Source of the DNA: Rapana venosa
Taxonomy: Eukaryota; Mollusca; Gastropoda; Neogastropoda; Muricidae
Reading direction: 5' to 3'
NCBI GenBank assembly: GCA_028751875.1
Contig: CM054165.1
Location: forward strand, 23,191,670 to 23,255,669
Length of the DNA: 64,000 bases
Below the pieces are notes generated by a model. It was not told where the DNA came from, searched no databases, and worked only from the letters and a program-made list of their open reading frames with translations. How positions within the stretch are numbered: position 1 is the stretch's first letter; the number at the start of each line of letters is the position of its first letter. Shown piece by piece: positions 34,701 to 43,889 of this stretch. Both the position numbers and the translations under genes were made by a program.

Positions 34701-36372
34701 GTGGCTGTAGTGTGTATGTTACAAATGCTTGTGGCTGTAGTGTGTATGTTACAAATGCTTGTGGCTGTAGTGTGTATGTTACAAATGCTTGTGGCTGTAG
34801 TGTGTATGTTACAAATGCTTGTGGCTGTAGTGTGTATGTTACAAATGCTTGTGGCTGTAGTATGTATGTTACAAATGCTTGTGGCTGTAGTGTGTATGTT
34901 ACAAATACTTTTGGCTGTAGTGTGTATGTTACAAATGCTTGTGGCTGTAGTGTGTATGTTACAAATGCTTGTGGCTGTAGTGTGTATGTTACAAATGCTT
35001 GTGGCTGTAGTATGTATGTTACAAATGCTTGTGGCTGTAGTGTGTATGTTACAAATACTTTTGGCTGTAGTGTGTATGTTACAAATGCTTGTGGCTGTAA
35101 TGTGTATGTTGCAAATGCTTGTGGCTGTAGTGTGTATGTTACAAATGCTTGTGGCTGTAGTGTGTATGTTACAAATGCTTGTGGCTGTAGTGTGTATGTT
35201 ACAAATGCTTGTGGCTGTAATGTGTATGTTACAAATGCTTGTGGCTGTAAGTGTCATGTGAATGTTACAAATGCTTGATGTTGGTCAAGTAGTGTTTCCA
35301 CATTCTTTGAAATTCTTGTTCTAGAAACATCCGCTTGTCACTCTGTACCAGTCTGTCTTCCTACACAGTTCTTTCTGTCTTTCCTGTTTTCCTCCTGTCC
35401 ATCCAGGGGTGGGGGGGGGGGGGTCTTCATTTTGTTGTTGTTGAAAAGCTTGTAATGCCTTTTTTCTTGTTTCCTTTTTTGGCCCCTTCATACCTGTGTT
35501 GCAGCAGTCTTTTAGGATATATCATATAGCGTACATCGCCTGTTGGCATTTCTAGGTGCAGCGGTAGCTTTGGAAATGTAGTGGACATGTGATAATGGCA
35601 ACACTCTGCACTTGCAGACATCATATATTCAGCTTGGTCCAGGCCACAAGCTGTGTCAGTTATTGATGTCAGCTAATTGCCAAGGCCTACACTAAAATGT
35701 TGTTATGTTGTAAAATGTTGTGTTGAGATTGCCTTCAGCCATGACAAACTCTTAACATAACAACCTGCACTCTCCTTTAAAGGAAAGGAAAAAATTATCC
35801 AAAGTCAGAGTATGGCTGCCTATATGAGGAGGTACTTAAAGACAGTCATACACACAAACTTCTCATTCAGTGTGCAATTTCAATCTGACAGTGATTCCCA
35901 GGTGGGATGAGTGAGTCAGAGTGCACATTCAGGGTGACCCCCAGAGTGGTAAGCTGGGGAACACACAGCAACAACAACAACATATCCTCAGCAAGTGAGA
36001 GAGAGAGAGGAGCTGAGTCTGCACAATCTCTTCACAATAAAAGGTACAAATTATGTATACATGTACTCCAGACAAGGCAGACATGAACAGTCTTTTTCTT
36101 CTTTTCTTCTTTTTTTTGGACATGAACAGTCTGTCAGTTCCAGTTCTTGATGTGGGTGGGGGTACTCCCCTCCCTTCCTTCCTTCCCCTCCCTTCCTTCT
36201 CCGTAGTAACTCCCTGAGTAGTCCTTTGGTTGTGGCACAGAGTTGTTCAGGCTGTGTCTGCTGTGTTGGGCCAGTTGACCCTGGGTGTGTTCATGTCTCT
36301 GTGAGTGTGACCCACTGAGCGCTGACGGTATTTACAGCGTCATCAGTGGGTATTGTTCATCTCCTACATGCA

Positions 36373-36430
<58 letters not shown>

Positions 36431-36554
36431 AATCTTCTTCCTTTTTTGTCATGTTTCTCCCAGGGGAGGTTTGACATTGATGAGCCTTCTCCATCTCTCT
36501 CTGTTTTGAGCTTCCTCCTTATTTATGCCCTTTCTATAAAATCATCTGCAATAC

Positions 36555-36627
<73 letters not shown>

Positions 36628-37159
36628 ATACATACATACATACATACATACATACATACATACCATACATACCATACATACATACATACCATACATACAT
36701 ACATACATACATACATACATACATACATACATACATACATACATACATACATACATACCATACCATACATACATACATACCATACATACATACCATACAT
36801 ACACACACCCTTCACACACATTTCACTTCCTAGATAGGTGCGTTACCACTTCTAGGTCCCGTTCTGACTTCCTTTCCAAAAGACACAGACGAACTGACCG
36901 TCCTGTTTCAAAGTGTCTACTATCTGTGCTGTGTTGTGCTGTCTCAGGGGCAGTGAGGGACGCCTCAGGGTCCTTTCACTGGGTTCTGGCCATCACTGCC
37001 ACCTGCTGCCTGGTGTCCTGCTTCATGCTGCTCTCCTACCCCTTTGTCGTCAAGCTGGAGTACCGGCGTCCAGAACGATTCCGACTGCTGCCCCCAACCA
37101 AGGACTTTGGCGTTGTCCTTGAGGATGACACCACCACCACCGCTGCTGCCGCCACGTAG
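23908..37159 (+). CDS. Monocarboxylate-transporter-like protein (SLC16/MCT family, major facilitator superfamily), six coding exons
   Basis: Joining 23908-23968, 25997-26140, 29674-29817, 30969-31147, 32619-33756 and 36948-37159 gives 625 codons with consistent phases and GT/AG introns. The protein has about twelve membrane segments: six at roughly residues 14-190, six at roughly 406-605. Between them lies a long cytoplasmic loop (about 198-396), rich in Ser and charged residues with an acidic run near 378-390. The two MCT signatures are visible: MDRGWAW in TM1 (residues 10-16) and [12 protein letters not shown]...G before TM5 (134-153). Lys34 and the Asp457-x3-Arg461 pair sit where proton/substrate residues lie in MCT1. 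The start is chosen for its good context (A at -3, G at +4) and position just before TM1. MCTs carry small carboxylates and related solutes across the plasma membrane, but the substrate here cannot be read. Oddity: the usual Gly after Asp in the TM1 motif is Arg12. Confidence 0.93.
24066..24402 (+). mobile_element. SINE-A, full length (intron 1)
   Basis: Follows a G-rich stretch. Head ACGGGATAGCCTAGTGGTCA, B box GGTTTGATTCC, complete core and tail 1 to CTCGATATAAAAGG. Confidence 0.92.
24572..24862 (-). mobile_element. SINE-5S, full length (intron 1)
   Basis: Runs from GTAAAGGTGTCCCATCACC to the reversed head ACTGAGGTATCCCGTCCCC, with the 5S-like segment at about 24768-24812. Confidence 0.9.
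25535..25745 (+). mobile_element. LINE 3' untranslated end with tail-65 (intron 1)
   Basis: Shares CCCCATCACCCTGCC, CCTTTATGTGCGTGTG, TATACATTTGAA, CTATTAATTGTAACTGGCTG and the tail GCGCTTTGATTTGTTTTGTT with the copy at 28880-29655. The protein-coding part is missing. Confidence 0.8.
25997..26140 (+). CDS. Transporter coding exon 2 (residues 21-69)
   Basis: Acceptor GCGGGCAG, donor GTAAGT. 144 bases cover the rest of TM1 with Lys34 in GMTKSTGIF, the YFQDYF loop, and TM2. Confidence 0.93.
26163..26222. other. (CTCTT)n tract near the intron 2 start
   Basis: CTCTCTTCTCTTCTCTCTC tract following exon 2. Confidence 0.7.
26218..26465 (+). repeat. Dispersed repeat R1 (intron 2)
   Basis: CAGGTCTTCTCCTGTGCTTG, GCAGGAGGTCTGCCTGCTGG, CCTCAGCCGACACAG. 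After a T/G-rich insertion it resumes with CCGTTGAATGCTGACGTGAA. Confidence 0.8.
26490..26657 (-). mobile_element. SINE-E (intron 2)
   Basis: In reverse it has a tRNA-like head (TGGCCCAGTGGTTAAAGCC), a B box GGTTCGAATCTC and CAGTGGTGTCTGGTGAATTAAGG. It differs from the other SINE heads in the window. Confidence 0.65.
26661..26940 (-). mobile_element. SINE-5S, 3'-truncated (intron 2)
   Basis: Starts inside the tail at TATGTGGTCGTAGGGGAGTG and reaches the reversed head TGAGCTATCCCGTCCCC. It abuts SINE-E. Confidence 0.9.
26941..27635. other. Intronic, no repeat family assigned
   Basis: G- and T-rich sequence with G runs at 27106-27126 and 27290-27302. No gene on either strand. Confidence 0.5.
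27640..27850 (+). repeat. Dispersed repeat R2 (intron 2)
   Basis: GACCTCCAAAACAGCAGAAG, AATTGGGCAGAAATTTGATC, GGAGATGCTCTCCAAAGGCC. The reversed partner lies at 54778-54985. Confidence 0.85.
27877..28292 (+). mobile_element. SINE with head A, shared core and tail 2 (intron 2)
   Basis: 27877-28140 holds head A (CGGCCTAGTGGTTAGAGCC), core and the GGAACGGATGACAAAA end point. Instead of tail 1 it continues with GAAGTTGGAATGCAGCTACC and CAAAATCTCACCATTGGTGA, the tail-2 module. Confidence 0.75.
28420..28790 (+). pseudogene. RTE-type LINE ORF C-terminus (intron 2)
   Basis: The frame 28528-28788 reads [16 protein letters not shown], [20 protein letters not shown], then [13 protein letters not shown], a well-known C-terminal signature of RTE elements, ending with stop at 28786. 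Upstream [18 protein letters not shown] remnants extend it to about 28420. No RT domain is present, so this is a 5'-truncated insertion. Confidence 0.8.
28880..29655 (+). mobile_element. 5'-truncated LINE (C-terminus + 3' UTR + tail-65), with a nested SINE-5S
   Basis: The frame from 28892 encodes [20 protein letters not shown] and [12 protein letters not shown], a typical C-terminal end of CR1/L2-like ORF2 proteins. The 3' UTR matches 25535-25745 and ends in the tail-65 module and (ATT)n, just before exon 3. The UTR is split by the SINE at 29197. Confidence 0.8.
29197..29494 (-). mobile_element. SINE-5S nested in the LINE 3' UTR, with target duplication
   Basis: Complete reversed SINE-5S from GGTAAAGGTAAAGGAG to GAGCTATCCCGTCTCC. 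GTATACATTT occurs on both sides (29188-29197 and about 29495-29504), giving a 10-bp target duplication. The uninterrupted relative at 25595 has one copy of this site. Confidence 0.92.
29674..29817 (+). CDS. Transporter coding exon 3 (residues 69-117)
   Basis: Acceptor TTGTGTTTTCCAG, donor GTCAGT. 144 bases cover TM3 and most of TM4 ([11 protein letters not shown] to FGFFFG). Confidence 0.93.
29850..30056. repeat. GT-rich minisatellite (intron 3)
   Basis: TAGTTTGTGTGTGTGTGTGT-like units of about 20-26 bases repeated through the region. Confidence 0.85.
30057..30141. repeat. Duplicated SINE end mixed with the GT repeat
   Basis: TAGTTTGTTTATTTTTATTT then ATCGAGGATAATGGAAT occurs at 30050-30098 and again, continuing into a full SINE, at 30126-30180. 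The duplicated block includes the SINE tail and its flank. Confidence 0.8.
30142..30490 (-). mobile_element. SINE-A, full length (intron 3)
   Basis: Tail 1 to the reversed head ACCACCAGGCTATCCCATCC. Confidence 0.9.
30515..30732 (-). mobile_element. SINE-A, 5'-truncated (intron 3)
   Basis: Second copy, about 25 bases after the previous one, ending at GTTTATAGTCTCATCA. Confidence 0.88.
30837..30873. repeat. (CA)n microsatellite
   Basis: ACACACAGACACACAC tract. Confidence 0.9.
30969..31147 (+). CDS. Transporter coding exon 4 (residues 117-176)
   Basis: Acceptor CTTCCCCAG, donor GTATGA. 179 bases end in phase 0 and encode the second MCT signature [16 protein letters not shown] and into TM6. 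The donor is weaker than the others. Confidence 0.92.
31486..31712 (-). mobile_element. SINE-A, 5'-truncated (intron 4)
   Basis: Tail 1 to GGAGTGGAGTCAGCACTG, where the element breaks into a GT microsatellite at 31713. Confidence 0.88.
31713..31790. repeat. (GT)n microsatellite (intron 4)
   Basis: About 75 bases of GT with a single interruption. Confidence 0.95.
32081..32410 (+). mobile_element. Chimeric SINE mosaic (head A / SINE-5S end / nested SINE-A)
   Basis: 32083-32105 is head A (TACGGGATAGCCTAGTGGTC). It fuses directly to the SINE-5S end (AATATGCTGGCCCCTGGAGA to CTCCTCTACGACCACA, 32106-32163). A reversed SINE-A follows (32164-32386), then the last part of SINE-5S (ATAGGTTATGGGACACCTTT, 32387-32407). 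Confidence 0.8.
32164..32386 (-). mobile_element. SINE-A, 5'-truncated, nested in the SINE mosaic (intron 4)
   Basis: T-rich tail then ATTGAGGATAATGGAATAAG to GTTTATAGTCTCATCC. It splits SINE-5S between CGACCACA and TAGGTTATGG. Confidence 0.85.
32619..33756 (+). CDS. Transporter coding exon 5 (residues 177-556)
   Basis: Acceptor GGGCGTTTCAG, donor GTACGT. This 1138-base exon covers the end of TM6, the whole central loop and TM7 to TM11, with [14 protein letters not shown] (residues 456-469) in TM8. The composition is GC-rich in the TM half, unlike the flanking introns. Confidence 0.93.
33775..34122 (-). mobile_element. SINE-A, full length (intron 5)
   Basis: Lies 18 bases after the exon 5 donor. 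Tail 1 to ACCACTAGGCTATCCCGTCCCC. Confidence 0.9.
34165..35275 (+). repeat. 30-bp minisatellite, about 35 copies (intron 5)
   Basis: The unit TGTGTATGTTACAAATGCTT + GTGGCTGTAG repeats almost perfectly from about 34280; earlier units are diverged. Because 30 is a multiple of three, long frames stay open in several phases on both strands. These are not genes. A variant pair (AGTATGTATG then ACAAATACTTTTGG) recurs 150 bp apart, showing a five-unit higher-order duplication. Confidence 0.97.
35640..35982 (+). repeat. Dispersed repeat R3 (intron 5)
   Basis: GCTAATTGCCAAGGCCTACA, CTTAACATAACAACCTGCAC, CAGGGTGACCCCCAGAGTGG, TAAGCTGGGGAACACACA. The closest copy is at 43890-44240; a diverged one is at 52010-52460. 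Confidence 0.88.
36238..36352 (+). repeat. Dispersed repeat R1, 3' part (intron 5)
   Basis: GGGTGTGTTCATGTCTCTGT and CCCACTGAGCGCTGACGGTA match the R1 end at 20610. Confidence 0.65.
36377..36430. repeat. (TA)n(GT)n microsatellite
   Basis: TA run then GT run in intron 5. Confidence 0.95.
36430..36556 (+). repeat. Dispersed repeat R4 (intron 5)
   Basis: GGGAGGTTTGACATTGATGA and CTTCCTCCTTATTTATGCCC. The reversed copy is at 60585-60735. Its open frame ([19 protein letters not shown]) is shared by both copies. Confidence 0.85.
36557..36800. repeat. (TA)n then (CATA)n microsatellite (intron 5)
   Basis: About 65 bases of TA, then CATA/ACCATACATAC repeats. It ends about 150 bases before exon 6. 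Confidence 0.95.
36948..37159 (+). CDS. Transporter coding exon 6 (residues 556-625 and stop)
   Basis: Acceptor GTGCTGTCTCAG. It encodes TM12 ([19 protein letters not shown]) and a cytoplasmic tail ending in Thr and Ala runs before TAG at 37157. The tail has no recognised targeting motif. Confidence 0.9.
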
Positions 37160-37261
37160 TAAGACCAGGTGGAGGGAGGGAGTTGGTCAGTAAATCCAGC
37201 TGGCTGGGTGGACAGAGCAAGTTGGTGGGCCCGTGAAGACAGGTTTTTTTCAGGGTCGTAG

Positions 37262-37389
37262 CATAACTCCTCATTGAGGTGCCGGGGGTTCTACCGGTGT
37301 GGTGATATAATGCATATGATCTCCACGTTCTGGAAACGCCGCGCCGGAAATGTCCCCCTTTTCTGTCACTCTCTTTGTTTCGGTCTTTC

Positions 37390-37395
<6 letters not shown>
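37262..37395 (+). repeat. Dispersed repeat R5, diverged copy
   Basis: CTCCACGTTCTGGAAACGCC and CTGTCACTCTCTTTGTTTCG parallel the copy at 39184. It runs into a (TC)n microsatellite. Confidence 0.65.
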
Positions 37396-37460
<65 letters not shown>

Positions 37461-37462
37461 TC

Positions 37463-37509
<47 letters not shown>

Positions 37510-37575
37510 TGACTTTCTTTCTCTCTCTCTCTCGACTCTCTCTCTCTCTTGTCTCTCTCTCTTGTCTCTCTCATG
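37393..37575. repeat. (TC)n microsatellite
   Basis: Long CT tract with few interruptions. Confidence 0.95.
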
Positions 37576-37649
37576 CTTTTTTGTGTGTGTGCTTTCTGAG
37601 TCCATTCTCCTGCTTTGTTTTGTGGCTTCTTTTTGAGTCAGAATATGTC

Positions 37650-37722
37650 AGCTGAGGCCAGCAGGCAGACCTCCTGCAGAGTGAACAACAAGCACAGGAG
37701 AAGACCAGGCACTACACACCCC
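37650..37722 (-). repeat. Dispersed repeat R1 fragment
   Basis: AGCTGAGGCCAGCAGGCAGA and CACAGGAGAAGACCAGGCAC, reversed R1. Confidence 0.8.
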
Positions 37723-37839
37723 TCCCAATATGGCTATAATAGCCAGATGGTTGTGGGAAAGAACATAAGAGTTTAAGGTGAGAATGGGGAAAGAACGGTA
37801 CGGTTTATATGGTAAATGAAAAGGGTTTCAGTTTAGATG

Positions 37840-39185
37840 ATAACAAAAAAGAATGTGTACAGTTTATAAATATAAGTTCTACAGAAGCATACAGTAACAG
37901 TTTATATGACAAAAAAGAATGTGTACAGTTCATATGATGACAGAAAAGAACATGTACAGTTCATATGATAATAGAAAAGAACATGTACAGTTTATATGAT
38001 AACAGAAAAGAACATGTACAGTTTATATGATAACAGAAAAGAACATGTACAGTTTACATGACAAAAAAGAACATGTACAGTTTATATGATAAAAGAAGAT
38101 GTACAGTTCATATAATAACAGAAAAGAACATGTACAGTTTACATGAAAAAAAGAACATGTACAGTTTACATGACAAAAAAGAACATGTACAGTTCATATG
38201 ATAACAGAAAAAAACATGTACAGTTTATATGTTAGAAAAGAACATGTACAGTTTACATGACAAAAAAGAACATGTACAGTTTACATGACAAAAAGAATGT
38301 GTACAGTTTATGTGATAACAGAAAAGAACATATACAGTTTATATGACAAAAAAAGAACATATACAATTAATATGACAAAAAAGAATGTGTACACTTTATA
38401 TGATAAAAAAGAACATGTACAGTTTATATAACACCAAAAAAACATGCACAGTTTATGTGATAACAGAAAAGAACATGTACAGTTTATATAACAGAACATG
38501 TACAGTTCATATAATAACAGAAAAGAACATGTACAGTTTATATGATAACAGAACATGTACAGTTTATATGACAGCAGAACATGTACAGTTTATATGATAA
38601 CAGAAAAGAACATGTACAGTTTATATGACAGCAGAACATGTACAGTTTATACGATAACAGAAAAGAACATGTACAGTTTATATGATAACAGAAAAGAAGA
38701 TTTACAGTTTATATGACAGCAGAACATGAACAGTTCATATGACAGCATAACATGTACAGTTTATATGACAGCAGAACATGTACAGTTTATATGATGACAA
38801 CAGAACATGTACAGTTTATATGACAGCAGAACATGTACAGTTTATATGACAGCAGAACATGTACAGTTTATATGATGACAGCAGAACATGTACAGTTTAT
38901 ATGACAGCAGAACATGTACAGTTTATATGACAGCAGAACATGTACAGTTTATATGACAGCAGAACATGTACAGTTTATATGATAATAGAAAAGAAGATTT
39001 ACAGTTTATATGATAACAAAAAAGAACAAGTACAGTTTATATGACAGCAGAACATGTACAGTTTATGTGACAGCAGAACATGTACAGTTTATATGATAAC
39101 AGGACATGTACAGTTTATATGATAACAGAAAAGAAGAACAAGTACAGTTTATATGACAGCAGAACATGTACAGTTTATATGATGT
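37840..39185 (+). repeat. 26/31-bp minisatellite, about 45 copies
   Basis: Units such as GAACATGTACAGTTTATATG + ATAACAGAAAA (31 bp) dominate the left half and GACAGCAGAACATGTACAGT + TTATAT (26 bp) the right half, with intermediates. Confidence 0.95.
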
Positions 39186-39400
39186 GTTTCCCCATGAGGA
39201 TGCCGGGGACCTGTTAGTATAAACAGCATCCCCACATTCTGGAAATTCTGTGCAAGGAATTCCCTCTTTTCTATCCCTCTCTTTGTTTCTGCCTTGTTCC
39301 TTTTCTTTTTGTCTCACCTCCTCGTCTGTTTTCTGCCGTCTTGGTCCATTGTCCTGCCTTTCTTCCAGAAAGACTCAAAAGAGTTTCTCTCCCATGCTGA
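39184..39400 (+). repeat. Dispersed repeat R5
   Basis: CCCCATGAGGATGCCGGGGA, CACATTCTGGAAATTCTGTG, CTATCCCTCTCTTTGTTTCT. The reversed copy is at 52735-52935. Confidence 0.8.
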
Positions 39401-39504
39401 CTGGGCTGTGGTGCAGGCAACATTGGTGTGTTGGGGGTCAAGTGAAGCTGAGGTATAGTGCTTCCAGAGTCCTGATCCCTGGCACATTCTGGGAAAGCGT
39501 GTTA

Positions 39505-40648
39505 GATTACCCACGGAAATGTATGGTTACCCATGGAGATGTATGGTTACCCATGGAGATGTATGGTTACCCATGGAGATGTGTGGTTACCCATGGAGAT
39601 GTGTGATTACCCATGGAGATGTGTGATTACCCGTTGAGATGTGTGATTACCTGTTGGGATGCATGATTATCCATGGAGATATATGTTAGATTACCCATTG
39701 AGATGTTTGATTATTCATGGAGATGTTAGGTTACCCATGGAGATATATGAATACCTATGGAGATGTATGGTTACCCATGGAGATGTGTGATTACCCATGG
39801 AGATATATGGTTAACCATGGAGATTTATGGTTACCCATTGAGATGTATGGTTACCCATTGAGATGTATGATTACCCGTTGAGATGTGTGATTACCTGTTG
39901 AGATATATGATTATCCATGGTGATGTGTGATTATCCATTCAGATGTTAGATTACCCATGGAGATGTATGGTTACCCATTGAGATGTGTGATTACCTGTTG
40001 AGATGTATGATTATCCACGGTGATGTACAATTACCCATGCAGATGTTAGATTACCCATGGAGATGAATGATTACCCATGGAGATGAATGATTACCCATGG
40101 AGATATATGTTAGATTACCCATTGAGATGTTTGATTATCCATGGAGATGAATGATTACCAATGAAGATATATGTTAGATTACCCATGGAGATGAATGATT
40201 ACCCATGGAGATATATGTTAGATTACCCATGGAGATTGTTTGATTATTCATTGATATGTTAGGTTACCCATGGAGATATATGAATACCTATGGAGATGTA
40301 TGATTAACCATGGAGATGTTTGATTACCTATTGATATATATAATTACCCATTGAGATGTATGATTACCCATGGAGATGTGTGATTACCCATGGAGATGTG
40401 TGATTACCCATTGAGATGTGTGATTATCCATTGAGATCTATGATTATCCATTGAGATCTATGATTATCTATTGAGATCTATGATTATCCATTGAGATGTT
40501 AGTATACCCATGGATATATATATATGAATACCCATGGAGGTGCATAATTACCCATGAAGATGTTAGATTACCCATGGAGATGTGTGATTACCCATGGAGA
40601 TGTATGATTACCCATGGAGATGTGTGATTACCCATGGAGATGTATGAC
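39505..40648 (+). repeat. 20-bp minisatellite, about 57 copies
   Basis: Unit TTACCCATGGAGATGTATGA with many single-base variants and occasional longer units (ATATATGTTAGA). It carries NcoI-like CCATGG in most units. Confidence 0.95.
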
Positions 40649-41525
40649 TGAGGGTGTTCCTGTGCGGGTCCTTTGAATAAGACTATAAAGTGAGGTCCCT
40701 TCTGTGTGAGATGGCAGCTTTGCTAACAATGCTGGTGTTTAAGATAGAAGCACTCAAAATGCCTGGAGGCGTAAACAGCAGACAGACAGACAGACAGACA
40801 GCCAGCCAGCCTGAAATTAAACAGAGGGAAGTGTACACATAAAGCTCTTTGTTTGGCAATGGTCAGCTGTCATAAGTCGTGGCTGCTAACTGTGCCACAG
40901 AGACTTTTGTTAGGTTTTTTTTTGTTTGGGGTTTTTTTTTGGGGGGGGAGGCTGGTTTCCTTTTGTTTGTGATTTTGTTGATGTTTTGTAGTTGTCAGAA
41001 ATAGAATTTGTTTTCTTTTTTTTTCACAAACTGAAGGAAAATATTATGTTTGAGATTAAATCAGTAGCTGTCTTTACAAGTGATGGAAAATATGGCAGAG
41101 ATGGAATTAGTAGCCATTGTCAAAGTAGCCATGAACACATTTCGGGAAACTTGAATCTCTGTAATTTGCCCTTGAAGGAATTTTTTTTCTATATACTATC
41201 GAGCGAGAGTGATGAGAGAAAAAGTTGTGAGATGACAAGGGTAATATAAGAAACAAACTGAGCTGTGATAATGTTATGACAGTTGTTGGATATGTTAGAA
41301 TTTGGTTTACAGTGACAGCTGTGAGTGATATTGTTGAGATAACAAGGCATTGAAAAGGTGACAGCAGAAAGAAGGTTATGTTTCATGAGTCTTCAAGTGG
41401 TTAGATGATGAAAACAGAGAACGATCAGTTTCATACTGGGTAATTTGTTATTTTCAGCCTGTGATGTAAAATACAATGTAAGGCCCGTTCTTATAGCATA
41501 CAGGTGAGTGAGCGAGTATTCAAGT
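40649..41525. other. No gene seen
   Basis: 40665-40725 has a faint SINE-core echo (AATAAGACTATAAAGTGAGGTCCC). The rest is AT/T-rich unique-looking sequence. Confidence 0.5.
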
Positions 41526-41529
41526 TAAG

Positions 41530-41815
41530 GTGGATCGGAGGTCTAGAGGTAACGCATCTGTCTTGAGAGCAGGGAGTCAAGGGTTTGATTCCCATTTGAG
41601 CCTGAACTTTGCCCCCTGTGAGTAGTTGTCACGGTGTAGTTCTTCAGGTGAGGGATGAACTGAGTCCTGTGTGTGCAACACACATTTAGCGCATGTAATA
41701 GAACTAATGGCAATGAGAGATTTGTCTTTCTTTTTTTCTTTTTTTTTAAAGGCTCACCTGTAGGGAAACGAATATTCATGCAAGCCACAGGAAAAATTAG
41801 TTTTGTTTGGATAAA
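41530..41815 (+). mobile_element. SINE-L, diverged
   Basis: Head GAGGTCTAGAGGTAACGCAT, B box GGTTTGATTCC, then ATTTAGCGCATGTAATAGAA and an AGGGAAACGAATA end with part of the core lost. Confidence 0.7.
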
Positions 41816-41865
41816 TACAAATATATAATGGACGATGCTGCTCTTACCCGAATTTCATACAGAAA

Positions 41866-41940
41866 AATTATCCCTGAAGTCAGAATGCAGCTACCTAAAG
41901 GGGAATGGTCACGTATGCAGCCAAGGAACAAGAAAAAAAC
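41866..41940 (+). repeat. Tail-2 module fragment
   Basis: ATCCCTGAAGTCAGAATGCA and GGGGAATGGTCACGTATGCA match the copy at 51066. Confidence 0.65.
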
Positions 41941-42329
41941 CCACCATAAAATACTGAGAAATCTCCTGTGACTGAAAAGGGTATACACTGCAATTGACTT
42001 TTCAAGTGAAGAGAATACAGAGAAAAGCAATATTGTTTCTATTTTTAAAAGAGAGAGAGAAAGCCGCCAGGTCGTTTAAACTACTCTCATATAACATACA
42101 AATCTTTTCTCTATTTTTGATTTAACATGCAAATCCTTACTACTGCACTGTGCCTTTCGCTCTGCCATCAAACACAACATTTGCCTTGTGAAAATCAGAA
42201 AACATCGTAACGCCAGTCAACCTCACAATTCACACTAAGACCGAGCCTGACTTTGGTAGCCAAAGCTCTCTTCTTTTTTCTCAGTTAGCTGGTTATGGTT
42301 TGGGGTGAAGAGATTGGATTGAGCTGCAT

Positions 42330-42735
42330 GGGAACGGTGGTCTAGAGGTAACACGCCTGTCTAGAAAGCGAAAAGTCCGGGTCGGAAGTGTGCGGTGGTT
42401 CGAATCCCGTTAAGACCCAAAACTTTTCCCCCATCCATTAGGGCGCTAGTCTTTCGGATGAGATGATAAACTGAGGTCCCATGTGCTACACATAATTATT
42501 TAACGCACATTAAAGAACCCACGGCGACAATAGAGTTGACCCTGGCAAAATTCTGTAGAAAAAAGCCACTCGGATAGGGAAACAAATACAGTTGCAGACA
42601 GGAAAAAGACAAACAAAAAAAGGGTGGCGCTGCTCTTGTGGCGACGCGCTCTCCCCAGGGAGAGAGAGCAGCCCGAGTTTCATGCAGAGAAATCTGCCGT
42701 GTCTTAAAGTGGTATAAATAAATAAATAAATAAAC
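42330..42735 (+). mobile_element. SINE-L, full length
   Basis: Head A box TGGTCTAGAGG, B box GGTTCGAATCC, core CTTTCGGATGAGATGATAAA, the CACGGCGACAATAGAGTTGA block, ATTCTGTAGAAAAAAG, the CTCCCCAGGGAGAG hairpin-like end, and (AAAT)n tail. Confidence 0.92.
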
Positions 42736-42981
42736 AGGAATAGTTATTGCAGAAGAGGAGTGCTTCCCTACAGGTACCAGGAAGAATCTTCCGGTGCAGA
42801 AACGAAAAGGTCATTTCATTTTTGGAGCGTCCTTTATTTTTTATCACAGGAAAACTACTAGCGTAACATTGTATATGTTTCGGTGAGTAATTGTTGTTGG
42901 TGATGTTGCTGTTGTTATAGTTGGGGATTTTGCCCTTGAGCTGAACTGCAATGTTTCTCAGTGTGCTGACCAGTTTGTTGT

Positions 42982-43022
<41 letters not shown>

Positions 43023-43160
43023 TTGTCCGATATTTTTTATCGGTTATTTCAAACATGCATTTTGCATAGCAAAGTTATGGTTGGTAAATCCTTTTGTTTA
43101 CATGGAAAGCTCATGTTGTTAGTGGTAGTAGCCTTGTTGTTTTTGTTGCTAATATTGTTG
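42736..43160. other. No gene seen; (GT)n at 42983-43019
   Basis: A pure GT run sits in AT-rich sequence. No supported frame. Confidence 0.6.
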
Positions 43161-43166
43161 TAGTTG

Positions 43167-43329
43167 TTGAACCTTTTTCCTATGGGTAACACGCTACAGG
43201 GTAACCAATCATCTACTAACCCTTCCCTCCATATCACCCACTACTAGGTTACGGTAGCATACAACTGTGCACAGTGTCCATGTAGTAGGAGAGAGGGGTT
43301 CTCTCTCATAAACGCAGGGATAGTGTTAA
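43167..43329 (+). mobile_element. TTAA-ended MITE, copy 1
   Basis: 163 bp from TTGAACCTTTTTCCTATGGGT to ATAGTGTTAA. Interior TAACCCTTCCCTCC and CACCCACTACTA.. match copies at 57060 and 59241. The left end has TTGA instead of TTAA. Confidence 0.8.
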
Positions 43330-43885
43330 TATCAGTAGCAGTGTTATTGTGGTTGTTTTTGTTGTTAATTGATATGGAAGGAATTTCTGGGGGCTGGAGT
43401 GCCCGAGTCACAGCTACAAAACCATTGTCTCCCCTGCTGGTCTTTAGCTGAGGAGGGCTGAATCTGTACTGGAGTCCCGGTGATGAAAACCTTTCGGGGG
43501 GTCATCGACTCGTCCTTTTTTTTTTCTCCAACTTTATTTTTCTTTTGACGATTTTTATTAGCTTGGTTTTTGGTTCGCTTTTTTGTTGGTTGGGGTTGTT
43601 TTGGGGGTTTTGGTGGGTGGTTTTTTTTTTTTGGGGGGGGGGGTTTGCTGAGTGATGGTGATCAGTTTGGGGAATCAAGGAAGAAGTCTGTTCATCCATT
43701 GTCCTGTGTGTAGATAGAGTGAAAAATAGCCCTGTAAGGAGGTTTATTTATAGATTTGGTGTGAAGTTACGGTTGAATGAACTGTTTCAAGATGTCAGAT
43801 GTTCAGAAACCATTGTGGTTGGTGTTCTTTTTACAGCTGTGCTGTAAAGCTGATGTTTGGATGGATGTCGTTTTGGAGTAATTGG
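43330..43885. other. No gene seen
   Basis: G/T-rich stretch with homopolymers around 43620-43645. Confidence 0.5.
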
Positions 43886-43889
43886 CCCA

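Noticed and set aside
34165..35275. Long open frames of 135-221 codons on both strands
   Set aside because: They are created by the 30-bp repeat, whose length is a multiple of three and whose unit lacks stops in several phases.
36523..36833. Tyr-Ile and Met-Tyr-Val repeat frames
   Set aside because: Translations of the TA and CATA microsatellites in intron 5.
39505..40648. A CRISPR-like array
   Set aside because: There are no unique spacers: the 20-bp units are contiguous, and the genome is eukaryotic.
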